Source: Micropterix aruncella (lineage: Eukaryota > Arthropoda > Insecta > Lepidoptera > Micropterigidae). From it: a stretch of 64,000 nucleotides of DNA. Location: positions 28,227,659-28,291,658 of the forward strand of contig OX155963.1 of the NCBI GenBank assembly GCA_944548615.1, in the 5' to 3' direction. This document shows positions 22,045-31,650 of this stretch, in pieces. The translations under genes were made by a program, and so were the position numbers. Below the pieces are notes generated by a model. The model was not told the DNA's origin, made no database searches, and worked only from the letters and a program-made list of their open reading frames with translations. Numbering within the stretch: the stretch's first letter is position 1; every line of letters begins with the position of its first letter.

Positions 22045-22160
22045 AAAGTAATTTGTTTTGTTTGTTTGTTTGTTTCTACTCTTTATTGTGAAATTTCACA
22101 ATGGGCGGGTTTATTATCATACGACAATCTCTTACAACCAACCCTAATATGAAGTGTTTA
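22045..22160 (-). mobile_element. SINE-T/LINE shared 3' tail fragment
   Basis: (GTTT)n then CTACTCTTTATTGTGAAATT, CACAATGGGCGGGTTTATTA, ACAATCTCTTACAACCAACC. Reverse-complemented this is the 3' tail also found on the full SINE at 38043-38303 and, as GTAAGAGATTG...AATAAGTCCGCC, on the LINE ending at 48190. Confidence 0.65.
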
Positions 22161-22663
22161 TGGGTCATTCCGCCATTTCGTGCAAATCGCCTGTAATATC
22201 AGACTGCATACCGCATTTAGAAAAAAAGTTTTGTTGAAATATATTTACTCTAAGTGTGAGGGAGAAGGCTCTTTAGGAAATCTAATTCTAAAGTACATAG
22301 TTTTTTTTAATCTTAAAAATACATGGAAAAATTTCATTCCTCTCCGCCTCCAAACCACAAACTTCCAATTCGTCGATGTGTTGTACCTAAACTTGCCAAC
22401 ACATACTTAGTTGTCTTAGCATACATGAAAGATAAGGTAAACACACTATAGGTATTAAAATATAAGACATCTACAATTACATATAAACAAAATATTTCTA
22501 CTTTTGTCTTTGGCAACAGAGATTCTATCATTTCCCGCGCAAAAAAAAAATAAGTATATCTTGCTCCGCAACAGGAGCCCAAGCTTCTACCGTAGATCAT
22601 TATGCTCCTCATTGGTCAGTCTGTCGCGTAAGCTCTGAAGGCTGTGTGAATAGTCGCCGTGTA

Positions 22664-22747
22664 AAAAGATATTTAAGTTCCTTCTCTTCATTTCGAGTTT
22701 GTCACCGTTCAGCAGTCATTACCATCCATCCAAGTCAAACAGTAAGT
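22664..22747 (+). promoter_or_regulatory. Possible RNA polymerase II promoter, 5' UTR exon and donor site
   Basis: A TATA-like ATATTTAAG (22669-22677) lies about 35-40 bp before an arthropod initiator-like TTCAGCAGTC (22709-22718), and 30 bp later comes a strong donor ACA|GTAAGTAC (22738-22746). The interval contains no ATG, so it would be a non-coding first exon. No downstream exon was identified. Suggestive only. Confidence 0.3.
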
Positions 22748-22916
22748 ACAAAACAATAAAGCTAAGTTTATATCCACTTTGGTGTGTTTAGGTAGGGTCT
22801 TTCGTCCACTGTTATTGAAACTTCAAGGTCATCAATCATGGGAAATATGCAGAATAAACTTCCATTATTTCATTCCACTCCTTGTCATTACCTTCCTTTC
22901 CTTCCAAATTTATGTA

Positions 22917-22990
22917 GGATGGTAATGAAACGTATTGGAAGGTAATGAAAACGAGTCAGATGGTAATGAAAACTTTTGGAAGGCAATGAG
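22917..22990 (+). repeat. Four GGTAATGA boxes at ~20-bp spacing
   Basis: GGATGGTAATGAAA, GGAAGGTAATGAAA, AGATGGTAATGAAA and GGAAGGCAATGAG have their GG(T/C)AATG cores at 22921, 22941, 22962 and 22981. Two more boxes in reverse orientation (CATTACC) are at 22718 and 22887. Spacing is close to two helical turns. Confidence 0.75.
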
Positions 22991-23375
22991 TTATTGACAA
23001 TTTCGAATGGTTTTGAAGGTTTTTATAGGAAACGAGCTAAGTAGATAAATGTCAATTATCTATATGTCAATTTTGGCCTGTTTAAGTGTATTTTGGGTAA
23101 ATTATGAAAGAATTCTAGAAGAAAGAGAAGAATTATAGAAGAAAGAGAGCTAAGCTCTTTTATCTCCAGTTTCATCTACGTTCCGTGCAACCATACCAAG
23201 CATTTGGGGAGATTGAGCGTTGGGATTGACATCACATAACCTGAATTAATCAATCGCGAATTTGTAGAAAGCTTCACTCAATACGGTGAAATTATAGTTA
23301 ACCATGTGTTTAATGTAAACCACCTTACTAGCAATGAGATGAAAGACGATACACCGAATGTTCATGTAGCATGTA

Positions 23376-23522
23376 CGTGGTAGTAGGTAGTAGGTAGTAG
23401 TACGTGTAGGTAGTAGTACGTAGGTAGTAGTAGTAGGTAGGTAGTAGTAGTAGGTAGGTAGTAGTAGTAGTAGGTAGTAGGTAGTAGTACGTGGTAGTAG
23501 GTACGTGGAAGTGTACCTACTA
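23376..23522. repeat. (GTAGTAG/GTAGGTA)n minisatellite
   Basis: About 145 bp of GTAG-type repeats with embedded GTACGT variants. Tyrosine/leucine/threonine-rich frames across it are artefacts. Confidence 0.9.
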
Positions 23523-23851
23523 CCGTTTTTGAGACACAACGACATATAAAAGTCATGCCGTTTTATATGAATACTGACGGCACAATGTTGATAAGCACAC
23601 TGATGACATGGATAATGACAATACAAAAAATTGCAACGCATAAAAAGAAAATGTTAAGAATGTAGCTTGTCATGGTGTACATTCCGACAATATTGATGAT
23701 TTGGGTAATAATCCAATATCTATTAAAATAAGCTGTATTAGTACATAGGAAAAAATTGAGAATACTCAAATGGCACATACACCGTACTTTTTTTTAAATG
23801 TTGGGATAAATCTAATATGCTTTCTTGGCCCGTAGTAGACGATGAAGATAA

Positions 23852-23972
23852 TATAAAATCGAAGACTATCGCGGTTGTTTGACATTATAAATAGGATAGA
23901 AAACGAATTTACCGCGTGAAATTTGTAGCACCCGGGTGCTACAAATTTCAATTCGTAGCACCCGGGTGCTAC
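23852..23972 (-). mobile_element. Penelope-like terminus, copy D, with nested palindromes
   Basis: TATAAAATCGAAGACTATCG to ACCGCG in family order, then a perfect loopless 34-bp palindrome at 23917-23950 (arm TGAAATTTGTAGCACCC), then a second 18-bp palindrome GTAGCACCCGGGTGCTAC at 23955-23972. It truncates the Mutator-like gene, whose homology stops at this boundary. Confidence 0.8.
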
Positions 23973-25712
23973 AATGATGTTTTGAAACCTTCAACCAAAG
24001 CTGTCGATTCCATTGCGCTAGATGAACCTGTATAGTTTTTGAAACATATGTGATCTGGAACTGTGTGTTTTCTGTTTTCAGCTCGAGCACAAACCATCAA
24101 TATTTATTCTTTACTGCCATATATAGTACTTTCTTTGTCCTGTATCCTATTATTACTGCAGCACCCGATAATGCGTTGTAGTTCTTTTTATACGATCTTT
24201 TCGACCAGCAGCCATCAGCCACCATAGTAATCATTGGTACTCCATTCGCATCCACTTCGCCGTTGAGTACAGCTAAATTATATTCGTCTTTGGCTGCTTC
24301 CTCCATGCATTTCTCTTTGGCTAGTTCCCATAGTTCACAGATCTTGGTATGGTACTTTGAGTATAATTTATCAGACATACAGGGTATGTTCAGGGAGGCT
24401 GAAACTTTTTCCAATCCTGAAAATCCAGCGCCAATAGACATGAAACTACTAACAGCGTTATGGTTGAGGTTAAGTTCAACTGGGCTATCTGGTTTTTTAC
24501 AATTTAAAAGTTCTAATTTTGCATTGCATAATCGACACGTAAAAAAGAATTTCGATAGAAACCCTTTCTTAATCTCCTTGGTAAGTTTTAAAAAATTTAA
24601 GTTACATTGAAATGCAGAGTTGTGATGGGCCATTTCTTGGAGTTGTTTGAATATGTAATTAAAATCTACTATTCTGTTCCCTTCAGGTAAAAAATCCACA
24701 TCATCATTATTTTCCTCTTCTGTTATTAATTCGAAATCGGAATCCGAGTCCGTTTCAAATGATTTCTAAAATAAAATTAATTGAATTAATAAATTATTGC
24801 TGAATTGCTGCTGAAAATAGAAGTGACCGGAAATATTGAAGAAGGTATGTATAGAAAAGTTGCACTGCAAGTCAAATTTACACTGATAATAAAACTTTAT
24901 CAAATTTAAATTACGTAGGCAATGGGCCGATTGCGTTTCTTTGTGAACTGAAACTGGAATTAGTTCAATCGAACGAGATACGAAGCAATACGAACGAGGT
25001 AGAACGGAATATAAAACGAACGATCGTCGATAAAAACTACCTGTCGGACTAATACTCGTCCGAATAAATTTGAATACATTTTGTGCTGTGTTACATTCAG
25101 ATGCTTTATCTTTGGTGGGTAGTTTTAATGCGAAAAAGTGAAAAGTGAAAACCGTTCATTTCACATTCCGCTCTAGCGTATTACCCTGTCTCGTTCACAC
25201 GGACTAATTTCCAATTTTAGTTCACGAAGAAACGCAATCAAGCCCAATATCAGAGTATTTTTTTTTAATATATAGGTATATATCTCAATCGAAAACACGA
25301 TTTGTATTGGTAAAATTAGATAGTTAATAAAAGTAACTGAATTAAGTACCGAAAATCTTTGTTACAAATATACAGGTAAAGTTTATACTGGAACACTTTA
25401 AAAAAATATATACAACTAACTTACCGCAAAATCATTGCACGGCGTATATTTTGTCGTCGAGTGTTCATCAAGTTTTCTTATACTCGAGCCTATTATCACA
25501 TTGTTCGAAGATTCCTAGGAACGAAATGTACAGTGATAAAAGTAATTATTGCTTTGTAACGTATTATCACTTAGATCCTAAGATTTTTATACCTGGGCGA
25601 GCGAGTCTTGCTCAGCGATGGCACTTGCACGTACAATAGAAGCGAGAAGTCGTTTGTTTTGAAACTTTGAGCCACATTTCAATTTATGATATTTAATCTT
25701 ACGCTTTCCCAT
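23973..25712 (-). pseudogene. Mutator-like transposase-domain gene, three exons, truncated
   Basis: Exon 1: 25712-25593, ATG then MGKRKIKYHKLKCGSKFQ, 40 codons, donor CAG|GTATAA. Exon 2: 25514-25425, 30 codons, acceptor TTCCTAG|GAA, donor GCG|GTAAGT. Exon 3 from 24765 (acceptor TTTTAG|AAA). All junctions are phase 0 and the frame stays open across 292 codons to 24097. Exon 3 has an acidic stretch, a Cys pair (CRLC), GAGFSGLEKVSASLNIPCMS, then MVADGCWSKRSYKKNYNAL and AAVIIGYRTKKVLYM, the signature of the insect 'Mutator-like transposase domain' family. A one-base deletion at about 24097 gives a stop; one frame over, homology continues (MVCARAEN, HICFKNYTGSSSAMES) to 23973, where a Penelope-like palindrome cuts it off. 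Intron 2 (659 bp) contains MITE-D. The C-terminal half is missing, so it is probably non-functional. Upstream terminal repeats were not found. Confidence 0.75.
24915..25248. mobile_element. MITE-D, inverted-repeat element inside intron 2
   Basis: Left arm TGGGCCGATTGCGTTTCTTT then GTGAACTGAAACTGGAATTAG; right arm reverse-complemented TTGGGCTTGATTGCGTTTCT then TCGTGAACTAAAATTGG. Arms of about 100 bp continue through GAACGAGA and AGAACGGAATAT / AGAGCGGAATGT. A half copy is at 48600-48787. Confidence 0.8.
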
Positions 25713-25739
25713 TTTTACTAAAACATAATAATATGCTCA

Positions 25740-25840
25740 TTTAGATAAAAACTTGTATATATATAATGCTATATAATGCTCATTTAGATAAAAACAAGTT
25801 ATAATTAGGTCAGGTTCTTACACGAGCTGACCTAATTACA
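25740..25840. repeat. 29-bp-class direct repeat and a 12-bp hairpin
   Basis: ATGCTCATTTAGATAAAAAC occurs near 25733 and 25777. Directly after the second copy, TAATTAGGTCAG (25802-25813) and its exact complement (25827-25838) form a hairpin. Confidence 0.7.
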
Positions 25841-26399
25841 ACTTTCGACAATAGAAAAAAGGAACACTAATACCAGATAAAATCTAAATAAAAAATACTT
25901 TCAATAAATGCTTACATCGTTTTACCGCGTGAGTGAGATTATACGCGCACGAAATAGATCGCGGCCGGTTTTCGAGGTCAGATCGCTACGCAAAGAAACG
26001 TCACCCCCTCCTCAGCTCTAGTGGACGACTGAATAATTCACCCTTGCGCTCGCGTATATATATCGAACGTTATTTGGCCATAGTAAATTTGTATGGCAGA
26101 TTCGAGGTATCTTCTAAAAAAATCATATTTAAATAAGCAGGGAACATTTTTAAATATCGGTGATGCTTTCTTGTAGCTTGAACGTTTGTGATTTATTACG
26201 ATTTGAAATTTGAAATAAAATCTAATTTCTTTATTCATTGTGAGCAAAACACCGGAGTGCTTTTCTTAAGTTTTTCCCCAACTTTATGTTGAAAGAAATA
26301 TTAACCAGCAAATGGTTTTTGATTATAGAAGCTGTATTATTGTAAACACATTCGTTGAGATCTTAAATATATTTTTTAAATATTTATTACCGAAAAATT
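25841..26399. other. Unassigned
   Basis: Mixed-composition sequence; no supported coding or repeat feature. Confidence 0.35.
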
Positions 26400-26664
26400 A
26401 TGGATTGCAGCGACAAAACCGTGACTGACGTTTTCGCTTATTTTGCTCGGTGCAGTCTTAAGATTCCTGACGTCACTTGCTTCGATTTCAATATTGTTCT
26501 AAGAGAAGCTACTGTCTGGTATGCTGTGCTTCAAGTCCGTACCACTTGATGACAATCTTGATAAGTCAGAGAAATATAAACTTTATGAAATATTTACGGA
26601 CACAGCGAGGTCACACGAGGTTGCCGACATGTGGGAAGGCCGTATCGCTTTTATAGATCTCAAC
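26400..26664 (+). pseudogene. Coding-like fragment of unknown family with one frame change
   Basis: ATG at 26400 opens MDCSDKTVTDVFAYFARCSL followed by KIPDVTCFDFNIVLREATVW; one frame over, the text continues CFKSVPLDDNLDKSEKYKLY then EIFTDTARSHEVADMWEGRI. Composition and the smooth acidic/hydrophobic alternation look like true protein, unlike the surrounding AT-rich frames. It ends abruptly at the tail of a minus-strand LINE (26665). I do not recognise the family; it may be an exon piece or a transposon protein. Confidence 0.35.
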
Positions 26665-26960
26665 ATTTATTTATTTATTTATTTAGTATAATTGGTACAA
26701 AAACAATACTGTAATAATATATTGATTATCACTAATATTTTTACATCATAACTAATTAGAGTATAATATCTTATGCGTACTCCGCATGCTTAGTTAATAA
26801 TACCATATTACAAATAAGTTTACAGTAAATTCTAAAAAACAATGAAGTAGGAAAAAAAATACTTTTATGACAAATATAATAATTTTATGTAGATATCAAT
26901 CTGTCTCATAATATGCTCTCTATAATGGACCTAACTGTTAAGGGTCCCAGTATAAAAAAA
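26665..26960 (-). mobile_element. LINE 3' tail and UTR fragment
   Basis: (ATTT)n at 26666-26688 on the plus strand is the A-rich tail of a minus-strand LINE, with AT-rich UTR beyond. No coding part remains. At about 26966-27000 a separate dispersed repeat begins (GTGTGGCACTCGGGGACTGC then CGCGGTAAAGC). Confidence 0.5.
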
Positions 26961-27076
26961 AAATCGTGTGGCACTCGGGGACTGCCGCGGTAAAGCTATT
27001 GCATAGCATTTTTAACAACTTATGCAATTATAATTATTTATTTATTTTACTTTTTTTTATATCAAATAACTGCGCT

Positions 27077-27160
27077 CTATCGAAAAACGTTGAAATTATT
27101 CCGAATCATTTGCGGCTACGGAAGCAAATGATTCGGAATAATTTAGACGTCTTCCGATAG
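27077..27160. repeat. Hairpin, 21-bp perfect arms, extended by an imperfect outer stem
   Basis: 27093-27113 (AAATTATTCCGAATCATTTG plus C) and 27124-27144 are exact complements with a 10-base loop. Outside them CTATCGAAAAACGT and ACGTCTTCCGATAG extend the stem with a few mismatches. Confidence 0.85.
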
Positions 27161-28258
27161 ATCTCCGCGCACGAATTTTATTCTATAAAGCAAAAAAAAC
27201 GGATATTATTCTTTGACTATTCCAAAAAATTCGTAGATAGAAAGATAGATAATTATATTATCTTTAAAATGGTGCAGGTTTCATAATAATACGCCAGATA
27301 GTATTTGCTTAGCAGTCGTTTTTGTTTTCGGTTAGACCTAATTTCACAAATTAATTACACTATGTAATATAAACAAAATCTAAAATATTCAAAACTAGCA
27401 ATATTAGGTAAATGTTCTTGTTTAACATATATTTTTTTGGAATCGTAAGCAGTACTAGTTTAGACGTAATTATCAGTTTAAAATCATTAATTTTCGTTAA
27501 GAAATTTCTTCATTCGGTCGCCGCGCTGGCCTAGGCCCGCGATAAAAGCTGTGCAATAGCTTAAAAAACAATATTATCGCTTATAGTGTTGTATAACCGA
27601 CATGTACCTGAGATAGGATTGTGGAAAATTGATTTCAGGAGACCTAAAATCTCAGGATACTTAACATCTCAGGAGATTGTCTCTCGACACGGGGCTAAAA
27701 TATGTGATGCAGAATGCGGTAATACTGGCAACATCCATTGTGCAACATAATTGTGGACAGTTTTCTGTATTTGTGGCTCTTGACCACCTATGCTTAGTTC
27801 CATACGTACATCATATAGCCTGCTTTGTTGATTTAAGGTTTGAAAAAACTTATTTCTTTTATATAGAAATGGAAGCTAGGATAGAGTTACCTTACAATGA
27901 GGAGGAAAGAATTACATAAATGGTTTTAAATTTTAAGATAATATAAAAATCGATAATCCATGGGTTTTGTACTTGTAGTAATAATAAGACTATACCCCGA
28001 GACTTATTTCACATATTATTTCATCTACAGAGGATGAATACCAATTATGGTCAAAATATGTATTTTACTTTTATAGAGCGCTTAGATCGTACAATCTGAA
28101 ATTTCAACGTGTGCATATATTGATTTATCATATTGCTAAAAAGAGAATAAAAACACGATTCCCAGCCTTTGGCACTTACAGTGTTGAAAAGTATTTAGGT
28201 TCCTAATAGTTCCGTGTAGCTTGAGTGGTGTTGGTCTATAATCTATGTCGTCTGGCCT
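27161..28258. other. AT-rich, nothing recognised
   Basis: Small fragments such as AAAGCTGTGCAATAGCTT (27546-27563) resemble a common insect repeat. The open frame at 27677-27919 shows no domain. Confidence 0.35.
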
Positions 28259-28953
28259 GCTCAACTCACAGGGAGTTAATGGGCCCTTGCTGAGTTGGCC
28301 ACGAAGACCCATTCTGTTCAGGGTTGGTCACACTCACGGGTCAACACCTATCTGACGGCCTCCACGCATGAAGTGCGAGCCTGGTTAAGACTCTGGCCTT
28401 ATAATTAGTTTCCCCTGGGAATCAACCTTCTGGCGCTCCTGGACAGTCTGCGCACCGTGCGGCGTAAGCCAATCGACTGTGCACTCTGACTAACAGTCGG
28501 GGGAGTCTGGAAGCAGTACTGTTTCCTATAGAGCAGGGGTGGTTGTGGACCTTACTGCGACTGCTCTTGAAACGACCATTGGCTACCCGATCCTGGGTGA
28601 ACAGCCGAGCAAAGGACGCTGTGGTCCGCGATAGATTCGGTAAACACCGTTTCACCACTTCGTAAGGGAGAGGACCGCGCAAGCGACCTCGAACTCGTAA
28701 CCAATCGAGAGAATGGAGTAATCTGGTCACAATTGGAAGTAAGGACGTGAGTGTAAGCCCGCCGGGTAACACTCCTGGCTATCTCGCGGTTAAGGCGTTG
28801 GCCTCTTACGGGTTTGTGGCGGAGCTAGACGGTGGACTGTTTTGTCCAAGTCTTCTGCGCTCACTTCAGGGAGATAGAACGACTAATCGTTGAAACTTCC
28901 TGAGGTGACGGGCTCGCCCACTGTAGTCGACAACCCTAGTTGCTCAACTCACA
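28259..28953 (+). mobile_element. R670 retroposon, copy 2, with 12-13 bp TSD
   Basis: GCTCAACTCACA at 28259-28270 recurs at 28942-28953. The element (28271-28941, 671 bp) starts GGGAGTTAATGGGCCCTTGC and ends GCCCACTGTAGTCGACAACC then CTAGTT. No A-rich tail and no terminal inverted repeats. The 3' region has the conserved stem ACGGG.TCGCCC. An antisense frame (28422-28772) is open here and, with changes, in other copies, but that follows from sequence identity and has no domain. Confidence 0.85.
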
Positions 28954-28959
28954 ATTCAA

Positions 28960-29515
28960 CTCTTATCTTGTAGCCTCCTCGAAACGGGGCTCATTCTGCC
29001 AGGGCCGCTGTGAGCTTCTGCCACAGATGTAATCCTGCATTCGGAAGCGGTTGGGATCAGAAGATCGCGGATTCGGGCAAACATATAGGGCGGAACTGGG
29101 CAGTTTGTGTACCATCCGGTTTGCTAGGGGTTGAATGCCCTAGTGGCAAATAACCAGATAGGTCTGAAGACGTACGTATCACAGCGAAGGGTAGTTGTCA
29201 CCTTGAATCGATCCGTCCTTCACCCGATCCCGAGTGACCATGGCGGGCGTTCGCAAAATATTCAAACTGAATAACCGCTTACGCCGCGCTAGCGACCTCG
29301 AAATCGTGACCAGACCGGAGGACGGAGAAATCTTGCCAAATCTGGTAGTAAGGGCATGAGGTTGATTTTCACATTCCAGGGCCTCGCGGTAAGGCGTTGG
29401 ATAGACTGTGTACTGTGCTGTCCCTGAGTCACTATGTAATCACCGCAGGACTTAAAAAACGATCTATATCGTTATAAGAGCCTGATGTGTCAGGTTCGCT
29501 AGTTGCCGGTGAGCA
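28960..29515 (+). repeat. R670-related type-2 unit
   Basis: Shares modules with R670 in the same order but diverged: CGATCC...CACCCGATCCCGAGTGACC (29208-29240), GCTAGCGACCTCGAAATCGT, GACCAGACCGGAGGACGGAG, GGGCCTCGCGGTAAGGCGTT and a final CAGGTTCGCTAGTTG. This points to a multi-subfamily lineage. Confidence 0.5.
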
Positions 29516-29817
29516 AAAATTTGTAGATTGATAAACACAATTCATCTTTATCAATTAATCGTCTATTTTATAATTGACTCTTTTAAATAGTGTTTATAAA
29601 TACAAGACATTATTAGTCTCGGGTAAGTGTAAATGTAAAAAATATTGAGCCCATAAAAGAGAACCCTAGGAAAATAAAAGCCTATTTCTATTTCTCATAT
29701 TTTCTTTTGGAAGGGAACTTACTTTTAGGAATTGTGTTAGGTTTTCTTGTCATGTTATCTATGAAGTAAATGTATGCAATTGCGAGTATTAGTTAGTTTG
29801 TCCCATTACAACTCAAG

Positions 29818-30496
29818 ACCATGCTCGAGGAAACCCACGCAGCATCAGTAAGAGTGGGTCTTAAGAGAAAATGTCAAAAAACAAAGATCCTGAGCCCAGA
29901 CCTAGTCCAGATCACCGTTGAGAGCCAGACACTCAAACTCGTTGATTTATCTTGGCCACAAACTCAAATTGGGCAAAGACAACCAACGGGCAGAAGTTGT
30001 CAGACTTGTGGGATTGACTTGGGCGGCCTTCGAAAACCTTGCCTACATCCTGAGAGACCCAGCGATGGTGTATGAGACATGCGTGCTGCCAGTAGCAACA
30101 TATGGCCTTAAAACAGTGCCTTTAACGCAAAGCAGTGCCAACCGCCTTAGAATATGCCAAAAGGCCATGAAGAGAGCTATGCTGGACACCAGTCTCCGCG
30201 ACAGAGTACGCAATGAAGAAATACGACGGCGCACGGAGGTGTCATAAAACGTATTGCCAGACTGAAGTGGGGCTGGGCAGGACACGTCGCAGGGCAGGAT
30301 GACGTGAGGTGGCTGAAGAGGCTTGTCCAGTGGAGACCAAGAACCAAAAATCGAGGCCTAGGGATACCACAACTACGATGGCTGGACGAAATCAGAAAAG
30401 CAGCAGGGACCAACTGACTGAGGGCAGCAGCTGACAGACAGACATGGAAGAAGGAGAAAGAGGCTTACGTCCAGGAGTGGACCAAACCAAGCTGAG
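29818..30496 (+). pseudogene. RTE-type LINE, C-terminal part, frameshifted
   Basis: Segments in order: KTKILSPDLVQITVESQTL; IYLGHKLKLGKDNQRAEVVR then LVGLTWAAFENLAYILRDP; YETCVLPVATYGLKT; KAMKRAMLDTSLRDRVRNEE; then, two frames later, VIKRIARLKWGWAGHVAGQD, RWRPRT-like text, QLRWLDEIRKAAGTN, a stop, and ADRQTWKKEKEAYVQEWTKP before the terminal stop. This is the region after the RT domain in RTE/'endonuclease-reverse transcriptase' LINEs of insects. Lacks endonuclease and RT catalytic boxes; several frameshifts. Confidence 0.8.
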
Positions 30497-31424
30497 GAGG
30501 AAGAAGTTTGTAATCAACGGTCTTCCGATTATGTGGGTCGTTCGCTTTGCTCCCTACAGTTCAAACCACGAAATCTCGATCATGTAAGTATAGTACTTTA
30601 GTGTCATTTTTAAAATTTCCTATTTTATATATGATCTTTCGATCGTAACACCGCACCATCCCTTAAGCGTTTTTTTCTCCAAAAACAGAAGCTGATTGAT
30701 AGATCCGAGCTTTTGATGGCACTATCAGTCGGATGGTCAAGGTGGCCAAGCCACTGACCATTTTCACGCCACTGACTATAGTTTCTAACGATCCTAACCC
30801 TATTGTAAGCGGTGCCTAAGAATCGTTCGGCAGTATTCCGGGTTGAGTTTGATATCTGCGCTGTGTCGACTGTCTGCTGGACAAATGCTTTTTGCCGACA
30901 ATGCCCGGAGGCTAGCAGTGACTTCGTCTTACGTCTGGTCGAACCGCAGTTGTTGTCGTATAACACCTCTCACATGTATTGTCCAATGGGTCACATTTGA
31001 CTGCCTGTCCAGGCAATGTTTGATTTAAAATCCGTACTCCATTTCTTCCTAGTTCCGTGCTCCTCTTATGGGACCATCACTACTAACATTTTTGTAAGGG
31101 TAATAATTCATTTAAAAAGAATCTGAAGCGACATTTTTTTAAATCTCTGATTCTTTTATTTTGACTAGAGGGGTTAGGGGGGGGGGGGGGTTGAGGAAAC
31201 ACAGATAGCAATTGTATCAGTGAATGTTATGGGACTATTACCAAGACCGTCTATTCGAGAACCTACTTAACTCTGTTTGTAGAAACGCACGGAGCGATTA
31301 ACGATCGACAAAATAGCTTTCAGTTAAATTGGTCTCGAAATATTTTAATCAAATTATTTTTTTTTTATACAATTAGTGCCACAGACATTATGTTTATTAA
31401 TCAAAGCCCCTATACCTAGAACCA
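30497..31424. other. Unassigned, moderately complex; poly-G at 31176-31190
   Basis: 30625-31060 has balanced composition and a 113-codon minus frame, but no domain I can name. A poly-G run follows. Confidence 0.35.
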
Positions 31425-31650
31425 CAAATGAAATAGAAGGCTATCGCGGTAGGTTGACATTATAAATAAAATAAAAATGAATCCGCCGCCCCATACCGTT
31501 ATATTCCAGGCAGTGACAACAGCACTATGCCGCTTACTTGCAAATCAATGGATGGCAATTCACAGGACTTTGGCCTAAACTGGACAACGGAAGTTGCAAT
31601 TGCCGAAACGTCGGGTGCTACAAAGTTCACCCGATATTTTTTAAAATGGA
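31425..31650 (+). mobile_element. Penelope-like terminus, copy E (inverted junction)
   Basis: Starts with the terminus in one orientation (AGAAGGCTATCGCGG, TTGACATTATAAATA), then switches at about 31480 to the 3' region in the opposite orientation (CCGCCGCCCCATACCGTTAT, GCAATTGCCGAAACGTCGGG then TGCTACAAAGTTCACCCG), matching 34830-34975. Confidence 0.6.

Noticed and set aside
23246..23641. Tyrosine/threonine-rich 131-codon frame
   Set aside because: Translation of the GTAG minisatellite.
28422..28772. Antisense frame of 90-116 codons conserved among R670 copies
   Set aside because: Conservation equals the nucleotide identity of the copies; frames are shifted or stopped differently in each, and there is no domain.
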